From: Latrodectus hesperus
Lineage: Eukaryota; Arthropoda; Arachnida; Araneae; Theridiidae
Direction: 5' to 3'
Length of the DNA: 64,000 bases
Assembly: GCA_037975125.1 (NCBI GenBank)
Contig: CM075860.1
Coordinates: forward strand, 23,952,774-24,016,773
The position numbers and the translations under genes were made by a program. The notes under the pieces were generated by a model. It was not told where the DNA came from, searched no databases, and saw nothing but the letters and a program-made list of their open reading frames with translations. This document shows, in pieces, positions 21,701-64,000 of the stretch (position 1 is its first letter; each line of letters begins with the position of its first letter).

Positions 21701-22676
21701 ATCGAAAGGGACTGACACAAAAAGATTTTTGTTGCAAGTTGCTGGTCGAATCTTCGATCCAATAGGATTTGTGACTCCCTATGTGATTCGTTTGAAAATT
21801 CTTATTCAGAAAGTATGGGAATTAGGTCTTTTCTGGGATCAAGAAATGCCGCAGATTGTACAAAGGCCATTTAGAGAATGGTGTCTTGAATTGAAGGAAC
21901 TTAGTTTAGTGACAATTCCTCGTTTTTATCATTTCACAGATTTAGATGCAATTGATGTGCAATTTCATTCCTTTTCGGACGCATCTAAAAAGGCCTATGG
22001 TGCAGTATTATATTTTCGTGTCGTCAAGGTTGACGGGACTGTTGTAACTAGTTTTGTCTCCTCGAAAAGCAGGGTTGCTCCATTAAAGACACTTTCTCTG
22101 CCTAGATTAGAATTGATGGGAGCACTGCTTTCTGCTAGGCTGTGTGATAAAGTTTCCAAAGCATTAAAGTTGCAGAAACCTTGTTATTTTCATACAGATT
22201 CCTCTATCGTTTATCATTGGATCAAGGGTGAACCGTCCCGTTTCAAGCCATTCGTCAAAAATAGGATAGAAGAAATTCAAAAGTTGACTGAACCATCGAA
22301 ATGGAATCATTGCCTTGGGAAAGAAAACCCAGCTGAATTAGCAAATAGTGTGTCAAGTAGAGAATCTTTGATCAAGAGAAAACAATATCAAACCATTCCT
22401 TTGAAACATTTTTGGATCAAATGGAAAGAACAATACCTTCTCGATTTTAAAACTGTGCATCGTTATAAGTCACCAAATGTTTGTCCAGAAGTGAAGATTA
22501 ATGATGTTGTGCTCGTCGAAGGATCCTCTAAATCCAAACTGCTATGGGACTTAGGAATAGTTCAAGAAACTTTTCAAGGTAGAGATGGACACGTTAGAGC
22601 CTGTATTGTTAAAACCAAAAAGGGACTTTTCAGAAAACCAGTACAATTGATATATCCTTTCGAACTGAACGAGTGA
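18726..22676 (+). CDS. BEL/Pao Gag-Pol polyprotein lacking integrase
   Basis: I chose ATG 18726 (MDTEKIKNKRK) because the 48 upstream codons in frame are hydrophobic leader-like sequence; it gives 1316 residues. Domains: charged N-terminus; DUF1759-type gag around 121-200 (LPKLTVNKFYG...W); three CCHC knuckles (C-x2-C-x4-H-x4-C) at about 355, 385 and 408; aspartic-protease-like region around 478, reading LLADTAAQRTF, with D-T-A where D-S/T-G is usual; RT with F-T-V-D-I-K-Q-A-F near 817 and Y-V-D-D near 897; RNase H-like region with F-S-D-A-S near 1080 and H-T-D-S-S near 1156. After W-N-H-C-L-G-K-E-N-P-A-E it passes within about 15 residues to the C-terminal DUF5641-like domain (HFWIKWKEQYLL ... 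LIYPFEL). Related proteins carry the zinc-binding and catalytic integrase here, so an in-frame deletion is inferred. Confidence 0.9.
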   Translation: MDTEKIKNKRKALKSSATRFVKNLDVTLLNETNVNTLEILYNQLIEKIDSLKIADNELLSVIDAKDIEREVEQCEIFMENLISYKCRITQRIKTLTPPIVSAVVDSANALSSKVEQSRQSVKLPKLTVNKFYGDHRSWLEFISQFENAIDKNSSLSKIEKLIYLKSLVGGAAAKAISGFALTEINYDAALELLKSRFGQKNLLINAHLGSLLSLTPIKNTSDTNSLRKLYDRAETEIRNLESLGISSESYGNLLTPIILKVLPADLTLEFSRKSKNDDWNLGSLLQFLGEEILSRERALSFHPPAKEKQTSTSPFQDRSSGAFGSKFSRRDAFRKPEGNNSSAAELLVSHTTPNKCVFCKENSHDSFSCDSVSIEMKRDYLKRNKLCFFCFSSGHPISSCLKLKKDKGCSFCGSKSHPKTLCYKYHNNSNEAVSITQEENNDIITNLSSCKTETKLQKVLLQTASVIARNGDQYRKCRLLADTAAQRTFIEKELSKLLKLPVIRKEKLSVYSFGNQSPIEKTFNVVRLRLENVEDRNSYLEIEALETEKISTAHIPPPDINITIHNKHLRNFKLADTCNKDVEISILIGADYYYNIMTGRIKRINRKLVAAESLYGWCLIGVAETFNKNFRDTFTMKVIIEEDISKQLETFWQIENLGIEPTNDNLNCNNNKISREFEENIRFRDGRYVVKFPWKDNLKESLDNNYDVAYGRFSKLCYRFQNDISLYNEYKNVVDNYIDQNIVEPVPESCVVDSAEFYLPHRAVIRHDKVSSKLRIVFDASSHERGKLSLNDSLYVGPNLYPDLFELLLSFRKHPIAFTVDIKQAFLNIEIDESDKNVTKFFWTDNPFSLSESLKVLRFNRVLFGINSSPFLLSATIKHHLKKYSSLFPQTHELLNNCCYVDDIIGGQNTVSSAYTTTVECAQIFSEANMPLHKWATNSVELRELWMKNGFSTETKSSPIGQNMINYKVLGISWDTDRDLFYFDIENLLSFVSKGTDTKRFLLQVAGRIFDPIGFVTPYVIRLKILIQKVWELGLFWDQEMPQIVQRPFREWCLELKELSLVTIPRFYHFTDLDAIDVQFHSFSDASKKAYGAVLYFRVVKVDGTVVTSFVSSKSRVAPLKTLSLPRLELMGALLSARLCDKVSKALKLQKPCYFHTDSSIVYHWIKGEPSRFKPFVKNRIEEIQKLTEPSKWNHCLGKENPAELANSVSSRESLIKRKQYQTIPLKHFWIKWKEQYLLDFKTVHRYKSPNVCPEVKINDVVLVEGSSKSKLLWDLGIVQETFQGRDGHVRACIVKTKKGLFRKPVQLIYPFELNE

Positions 22677-23162
22677 ACTGGTTTTTATGTATCCTTTATT
22701 GATATTTTTGAAAAATTTATTGAAAATACCTTTATTTGTAACCTGAATTCTGTATAAGTTTGATTGTAATTTAATTGATTCATATGTTTTGATTGTAATT
22801 TTGTATATTTTTATACTTCTAATGTTCAAATCTTAAGTTTTAAAATGTTGATATAATTTAGTGATTTGTGAAATTTTCAATTTTTTTTTCCTATTTATAA
22901 TTACAGTAATTTGTTCAAAAATTTATTAATTTGTTCGCCAACATTGAATAATTTTAATCCTTATAAAAGCTGTTTTATATAAATATTTGTTTAAATGTAG
23001 TTAAGCAAATTGGAATAATCTTGTGTATGTGTTTGTGTAATCTTTGAGTATTAACCATTTAGTATTAGTTTATTTTTGTCAATTTGTAACTAAAGTTTTC
23101 TTGTATTTGTTTTATTGCAATAATTCTATAGATACTATTGATGAACTCTTTGGAGAGTTCAT

Positions 23163-23172
23163 GGTGGGGAGC
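23163..23172 (+). other. Polypurine tract of BEL/Pao element
   Basis: GGTGGGGAGC lies immediately before the 3' LTR, where plus-strand DNA synthesis is primed. One T and the final C depart from pure purine. Confidence 0.6.
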
Positions 23173-23478
23173 TGTGGAAAATATCAATCCGCAGCAACCC
23201 ACTTGGTACTGCCTGAACGCTAGAGGGCGTTCTTTGCAACTTGTATTTTGTATTTGTTATATAGTTTTTAGTCGCACTTTTGTTTTTGCTTGCTTGTGTA
23301 GGAGAACTATGTTTCTCAGCTCGGGTCGATTTAATCGGCCAAAAGTATTTGTTATATATTTCTGTTATTAAATATTTGTTACGTTTTCAATTGCGTATTT
23401 ATTTAGTATAACATCTGCAGTGCCTTCACCGGATCTATTTAGTTTTTAGTTTGATAGATATAATATTATTTTTTTTCA
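23173..23478 (+). repeat. 3' LTR of BEL/Pao element
   Basis: Matches 18203-18507 except for A at 23252 and 23374 (G in the 5' copy) and the T-run near the end. Confidence 0.93.
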
Positions 23479-23483
23479 CCCAC
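23479..23483 (+). repeat. 5-bp target-site duplication of BEL element, right (CCCAC)
   Basis: Matches 18198-18202. Removing the element and one copy restores continuous LINE-relic sequence. Confidence 0.85.
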
Positions 23484-24430
23484 AACGGCGGGAAAAACAT
23501 CCAATGCTATCTCACCAAACATGTATGAGCATAAATTTTTAATGTATAACTAACAAACAGTGTACAGAACTAACCCATAATTACTAAAAAGAAAAAATAA
23601 AATAGATAAAAATAATAAAATTGAAAAAGTAAATAAATAAAGAGTAGGAAATTAACCGCGTACACACATATATACTTCTCATTTGTTAACAACTGTATTA
23701 CAGTCAAATATGATAATTTGATAATTGTACTCTAACTTGTAAATATTATTATGATTAACAAACTAACACTTATACTTTTTCTTTCTAAATGTTTCTGTAA
23801 CAAACTCGTATATGCTCATGCATGTACTATAATCTAACTTCTTTAATTCTAAATTCCTGTATAATAATTATTTAAATATTGCAATAACTAAAGTCTATTC
23901 TAATGATAAATAATTTTAATAAATAATTTCTTAAATTTAATTGTACCTATGTAAAACTACTTGTAAATCTTTCGTATAAAAAATAAGCCCCTCCTCCGAA
24001 ATGCACTGAAATATTTTAAGCCAATCAGAATCAGCTATAGTTCCAGCATACTCCTGATAGTAAAGAGGATTCAGGGCCCTCTACAACCAGCCAGCCCGCA
24101 ACCGATCATGTAATTTGTATAAATTTTTTTTGAGTAGTTTTTGTTTAACAATTATTTCGGAACAAATATTTAGGTTTATTTATTTCATATTTAAAATCGT
24201 AATTTGGGATGCTTTTAATGAATGGGTTTTTGTAATATCATTGAAAAATTTATCTGCTTGTTTTGTTAGTAGGGGAGAAATGCCGATTTCATTTCAGAGT
24301 TATCATTCTGAGAATAACATTTTGTAAAGATTCTAATTTTTGGAAGTTGATCCATAAATTATTGATGCATACATTATGATAATGGATGTATAAATAAGTT
24401 TTTTTTATTTTTAAAGTTTTGATTTCTTTC
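23484..24430. other. AT-rich region, possibly 3' part of the interrupted LINE
   Basis: Sequence directly continuing the LINE relic beyond the BEL insertion. It holds no coding frame I recognise. A GC-richer block at 23990-24110 could be the end of that LINE; no ORF2 is present. Confidence 0.3.
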
Positions 24431-24439
24431 TTGTTAGTG

Positions 24440-25640
24440 GGTAGAGATGAACTCTTACTGCAAGGATTTTATTTCTTATTTTATCAATTTGGTGTATCCA
24501 AGTTAATCATATAACCATTGTTATTCAAAGATAATCTACGTTAGGTTTCCATTCAATATTTTTATTCTTTATTTTTAGTTGTAGGGGAAGTTTGTTGGCA
24601 AATGAGAAAATTATTGCTTGGGTTTTGTTAATATTAAGTTTCATTTTACATCTGTCGTACCATTTAATTAAAAGATTTCAATATTTATAATATGAGTTGA
24701 TTGGCTAGGATTCCCTAAGTGTCATCAGCAAAGAGTGCAAAAATATTTTTTTTCAGTAAATCGTTATCGTAGAGGGTAGGTCCTAGTTTGCTCCCTAGTG
24801 GAACACCGCTTTTAATTTCTTGGGGCTGTGAGTAGTTGTTATCGTGGTTAAAAATAAACTTTCTATTTTCTAGGAAGGATTTTATTAGTAAAATTAAATA
24901 AATGGGGAATTTGTGACTGAGGAACTTGCAGAGTAGATCTTGAATTCAGACACGATCAAACGCTTTGGCCACATCCAACATAACTGTTGCTTTTCCATGA
25001 ATGTACCCTTCGTGAATATATTCAGTTATTCTGAGTAATTGGTGTGTGGTTGAGTGTTTGAGTCTGAATCCAAACTGTTCCTTTATTAAAATAATATTTT
25101 CTGTGATGAATTCGTTAATTTTATAAAGAATTTGGTCCTCAGCTAGTTTACTTATGGTGGAGGGTAAGCTAATGGGTCTAAAGTTTTCAGGGTGTGTGTG
25201 GTTTTTGCCTGGTTTTGGAATTGGTTTGATTATGGCTACTTTCCAGATGTCTGGGAAGTGAGAATGATTTATGATTTGTGTGAAGCTAGTTATATATTTT
25301 GTTGTGAGTTTCTTAAGCATGTTGTTTGTAATTGATCGTGTTCTGGGGCTTTACTATTTTTTAGTTTTTTAATATTTTTGATTATGTGTATAGGGGAGAT
25401 TTGTGAGTTTATGTTATTAAGTTTTAATGTTTCAAGTTTTTTATTAATGTTGTCAATGATTGTTTGTGTCGGTGTTGTTATTGTTTTCGAATTGTTTTTA
25501 AAGTGTAGGGCTAAGATTTTAGCTTTTTTCTGGGGGAGGGAAAGTAATTGTTTTACTGTTATTTTGGAGTGCTGGAATTTCTATGAATTTTATTTTTAAT
25601 TTCTTTGTGGCTCTCCAGAGGGAGTCACTTTTAATACTTA
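24440..25640 (-). pseudogene. Jockey-like LINE reverse transcriptase fragment
   Basis: The clearest frame, 24946-25320, reads from FPDIWKVAIIKPIPKPGK through F-R-P-I-S-L, E-Q-F-G-F-R and V-M-L-D-V-A-K-A-F-D-R-V, the front half of a non-LTR RT. Below it, after a frame change, come S-G-V-P-L-G-S near 24800 and F-A-D-D-T near 24740. Above it, in decayed sequence to about 25640, the A-P-x-H-D-like entry motif of RT can be traced. No endonuclease or 3' end is recognisable. It is an old fragment unrelated in frame to the LINE at 10-13 kb. Confidence 0.75.
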
Positions 25641-25646
25641 TTTACT

Positions 25647-25835
25647 TTGCTTCATTCCTATTATTTCCAATGTAATTTTTCAATAATTTTATTCAGAAAT
25701 TATGGATTCGAATTATTTTAATTACTTTGTCTTTCAATAGAACAGTATTCTTAAAAATTGATTTCCCTTTCTATTGCTTGAGGTGTCTTAACAAGTTTAT
25801 ATTTAAGAGAACTAAAACATTTTTTATCGCCATTT
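25647..25835 (+). repeat. Imperfect direct repeat, copy 1
   Basis: From TTGCTTCATTC onward it aligns by eye with 26091-26295, sharing CAATAGAACAGTATT, ATTTCC and GGCATCT-like words in the same order. The offset is about 444 bp and the copies are clearly diverged. Confidence 0.5.
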
Positions 25836-26090
25836 TTCTTTTTATGTTTCTTATTAATTGTACATTTCTCAATTATAATAATATCTGATTTCAGAATTTT
25901 TTAAATTCATAATAAATTGTTATAAAGTATGTAACAACATTTTCTTTATTATTTATATCAATTATTATTTCGATAAAATGGTTTTGGTAATCATAATAGA
26001 TAATATAAAATTAATTTAAGACCACCAATCACTTTCTTGTGAGGGTCTTTCTTGTAAGATTTATTCTAATTGATATAATTAATATAAATT

Positions 26091-26295
26091 TTGCTTCATT
26101 CATGTTATTTCTGATATAATTTTTCATTAATTCTATTCAGATGATAATATTAATTCCAATTATTGTAATCATTACTTTAAATTCGACTTTCAATAGAACA
26201 GTATTTTTAAATAGTGTGATTTCCATTTCTATGGCTTGAGATGTCTCAGAAAATTTATTTTTTGACATAACTAGAACAGTTTTTGGTCACCATAA
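26091..26295 (+). repeat. Imperfect direct repeat, copy 2
   Basis: Partner of 25647-25835. The sequence between and around the copies is AT-rich and non-coding. Confidence 0.5.
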
Positions 26296-26639
26296 TTCTA
26301 GAAAAATAAAGACAACAACAATTTCGAACACTATTTCACCACACACACAAAACAAGAATTCGAAATATACGTGACATTTTATCTATTCTTGACACTAAAA
26401 GCAGTATCCTTTTTTTACTTTATAATTGTTGATTTTCTTTTCAAGCATCTCAAAATCATTTGCAAATTTGGGATTACCTCGAAATTCACAAAAACACTGC
26501 TGAAAACAAAAGGTGCGCACTTTCGTGAAATGTAACTTATTGAGTATTTTTCAACGGAAAAAATGTCACGATGCAGCTTAATAATATTTATTCCATTGAT
26601 TATTCTTTTAGAAAAAAGCTGGATTCTACCGAATAGTTA
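26296..26639. other. AT-rich spacer
   Basis: No recognisable feature. Confidence 0.4.
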
Positions 26640-28030
26640 CTATTGCAAGTTGAAGCAGACCTGCCTGCGCGGGATGAGCATTACAATAAGGGAGCCCTTC
26701 TAAACAATAAATAAAGAAAATGAAAAAATAGGTAAAACTAATTAAAATATTTACATCAGTTATGAAACAATCAATTAGTAACAGGTCAATAAATTGTTTC
26801 AAACCAAGTATAGAGTTCATTGTCAGTTAAAAAGTCCATTAGCCTTGCCTGGATTGTCGATTTTCCATGACCTTCTTTTTAAAAATTGTCTCCCATTCAG
26901 CTGCTGGAGTCACCAAATCACAGGATGTTGTAAATGGGCAAGTTGTCAAGTAGTAAAAGAGTCTCCACATGTGCAGTAGTAGGTTAAAGCTATGTTGAAA
27001 CGTTTAAAATAAGTAGGGATGGGCCCATTACCAGTGAGGAAAAGTATTGCATGTAGGGGATGCATTGAAGCATTGGGTTCTAAATCAACGATAGAACGGC
27101 TTGTATAACTGTTGTTCCAGTTTTCCTGCCAATACTTCAATACCCAGTTTCTGAGGGTAGCTTTTATTGAACATCGCGGGAGGGGTATAATTAGGGTTTG
27201 GTCGTCAGAGAAATGGTGGCATTTTTATCTACTTGGTCTGCTCTTTCGTTGCCTGTGGTTCCCACATGATCTTTGACCCAATTAATTGCGATGTGAGGAA
27301 AAAAAGATAATTTTAAATGGATCGCACTATAGGGCTTTTTCTGGTAGGGTTTAGAACTGATTTAATACATGCTTGTCTGTCAGACTCAATAGTGACGGCC
27401 TCTTCTAAAACTAGAATTTCCGCCTCTAAGCTTCGATTGCCATACTGATTCATAACCACCTCTGTCAAAGGAGCTGCACCTACACAATTTCCTGTTTTTG
27501 ATCCACCAGTGAAGGTGTTGAGCTTGCCTTCTTCAATTGAAATCTGTGGTTCCAGATGAAAGATTCCTGGGTGAATTGAATCTACTTTCAATGTCTATTG
27601 TAAGGTTAAGAGGCTCTGTTATTACTCGGAGTACTGCTCATGTGAGGAGCTTTAGGAATGCAGAGTTCCCCAAAAGGCTACTCCCTACAGAAGTATTCTT
27701 TCTGTCATAATTTTATATAACACTTTTCTTTGAGCAACTCCATCGGCTATCAGCTGTTCTTTTTCATATTGCAGAATGGCTTTATTCCCCTTTTTTATGA
27801 TATGAGCCTTGCTGGGAATTACATTGGATAAATTTAATCTTTTATACAATGTAATTCCCAGCAATTTAATGGTATCTGCCTTTATAGCGAAATCGTCGAT
27901 GATCACCTAAGAGAATTTGTGGTCCATGTTGTAGTTTAGGAGAAATTTTGTTTTTTCATAAGAGATATCACCTGTTCAAGATTTGAAAAGACTGAGAGTC
28001 ACTTCGAAAGTGAAGTCATCTGCAAAAGTA
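26640..28030 (-). pseudogene. LINE 3' fragment: RT end, RNase H and 3' region
   Basis: The fragment begins at RT motif C, F-A-D-D, at 28015-28026. It continues with the RT connection region at 27685-27906 (IKLLGITLYKRLN) and an RNase H-like domain at 27313-27591. In the RNase H the first catalytic Asp of T-D-G-S has become Gly (F-T-G-G-S-K-T), while L-E-A-E and I-E-S-D remain. Downstream, a degraded tail with W-x-x-W-like and cysteine/histidine pieces runs to about 26946. The GC-richer 26640-26700 may be the 3' end. Carrying RNase H, it belongs to a different LINE lineage from the element at 8.5-13.3 kb. It lies 0.6 kb downstream of the collagen transcript's likely end. Confidence 0.65.
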
Positions 28031-28624
28031 CTTCCTGGGGCTGAAGGCAGAGAGGTTCACTGTCTCAATGACACGCTTCATTGAATAAATATATTACATT
28101 TTGTAACAAAGAAGTTAGTTTATTAAATTTCAGATGAAGTGAATCATCCATCTGTTTTCTACATTAACTGTGAAATAAAAGTTGAAAGTTTGAATTTATT
28201 CTTTGGTTCTGTTTAAAATTACAAAAATATTTGACTACACTCATTACAAGAAGTAAAAACGAAATAGTGCGTAAAATATTATAGTCTGAAAAATGAATCA
28301 GTTTTTGTAATTGTATTTCAAATTATGAAACCTTGCTTCATTCTTCCAAAATTATTAATAAAATGTTGCATAACATTTACTGATAATTATTAATTTTGAT
28401 ATTAATCTAATTTATATAAAGAAAATTTTAAATACACTTCTCCACTTACATTTTGTAGTTATAGATTTACTGACACAATTATTGAAAATTCCTTATTCCT
28501 CATGTGATTCAAAATATTCTAATTAAACATCTAATTTGAATTAAGTAATTCATATATGCATAAAGTTGTGTGATGTAATAATATTTCACGAATGAACGAA
28601 TAGAGGAAAAACAATAGATCATAA
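28031..28624. other. Intergenic AT-rich spacer
   Basis: Non-coding sequence downstream of the collagen poly(A) candidates. Nothing recognised. Confidence 0.4.
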
Positions 28625-28630
28625 TTTATT
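28625..28630 (-). other. Candidate polyadenylation signal (distal)
   Basis: AATAAA on the minus strand, 255 bp past the collagen stop codon. In AT-rich DNA such hexamers also occur by chance. Confidence 0.3.
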
Positions 28631-28733
28631 TAAAATTATTACACAAAATTTACAAAATTTCTTCACATGAGACACGTTCATGAAAACATAACAAAAGTTC
28701 ATTACATTTGCTGCATTTTTATAGTGATGCTAT

Positions 28734-28739
28734 TTTATT
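28734..28739 (-). other. Candidate polyadenylation signal (proximal)
   Basis: AATAAA on the minus strand, about 146 bp past the collagen stop codon. Confidence 0.3.
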
Positions 28740-28884
28740 TGCATGGTTTATAAAAACTTCAGAATCTTCTTCTGAATATAGCTTTATAATGCAATGAATA
28801 TTAATTTAAGAAATGATGTCAAGAAAAGTGTGTGAAATATTGGCAGTGTTTCAAAAAAGTCCAAATACTTGTATCACAAATGCC

Positions 28885-64000
<35,116 letters not shown>

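Larger units (their letters stand above)
18203..23478 (+). mobile_element. BEL/Pao LTR retrotransposon, young, apparently without integrase
   Basis: A 5.3-kb element bounded by LTRs of 305 and 306 bp that begin TG and end CA, flanked by CCCAC duplications. A tRNA-Gly primer site follows the 5' LTR at once, and a purine-rich tract precedes the 3' LTR. The LTRs differ by two G/A changes (18282 vs 23252, 18404 vs 23374) and a small change in the terminal T run, so insertion is recent. One long uninterrupted frame encodes gag, protease, RT and RNase H, then jumps to the C-terminal domain with no integrase between. The element interrupts the LINE relic. Confidence 0.92.

Noticed and set aside
24440..28030. 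The two minus-strand LINE fragments as one element
   Set aside because: The RT front half lies downstream of the RNase H-containing 3' part when read on the minus strand, so they are separate copies and probably different lineages.

Overview
This is an AT-rich eukaryotic window from an animal genome. It has long introns, GT-AG splicing, many transposons of different ages, and a fibrillar collagen gene with Gly-X-Y exons. The transposon set (BEL/Pao, Jockey-like LINEs, Tc1, DD41D-type mariner, hAT, Penelope-like) and SINE-like segments suggest an arthropod, probably a chelicerate such as a spider. That assignment is inference; no sequence search was run.

Layout. (1) 1.3-5.9 kb, minus strand: a decayed Ty3/gypsy-type retroelement read as tRNA-Leu-type primer site, gag, zinc knuckle, protease, zinc-binding and core integrase, then the start of reverse transcriptase. 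Integrase lies before RT, as in Gmr1-like elements. (2) 8.4-13.3 kb, plus strand: a nearly full-length Jockey-type LINE with overlapping ORF1 and ORF2, flanked by a 17-bp direct repeat. (3) 13.35-15.84 kb: a non-autonomous hAT element with 8-bp target duplications and a perfect 24-bp-arm palindrome. (4) 16.8-18.2 kb: a LINE ORF1 relic. A young BEL/Pao retrotransposon (18.2-23.5 kb) is inserted just after its stop codon. The BEL element has near-identical LTRs, a 5-bp target duplication and a tRNA-Gly primer site, and its long intact ORF appears to have lost the integrase in frame. (5) 24.4-28.0 kb, minus strand: two more LINE fragments.

(6) 28.6-64 kb, minus strand: the 3' part of a fibrillar collagen gene. 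Fifteen exons were read by eye. Ten end-to-end phase-0 exons encode 114 uninterrupted Gly-X-Y triplets; the last of them continues into the telopeptide, and five further exons complete the C-propeptide (COLFI) down to the stop codon at 28885. The N-terminal part lies beyond 64 kb. The propeptide keeps the six cysteines matching the vertebrate intrachain set and lacks both interchain cysteines.

The collagen introns hold most of the remaining elements. These are a Tc1 transposon beside a CA/TA microsatellite (29.3-30.7 kb), a mariner with 32-bp inverted repeats (34.6-35.9 kb), SINE-like pieces (36.2, 44.2 and 61.1 kb), and a 12-copy, 140-bp tandem array (36.8-38.5 kb). The array grows out of one arm of an inverted-repeat-flanked Penelope-like element (to about 40.75 kb). 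There is also a LINE RT relic (47.2-48.3 kb) and long TA tracts (41.8, 54.4 and 63.0 kb). The collagen is the only host gene I can support; everything else recognisable is mobile or repetitive.
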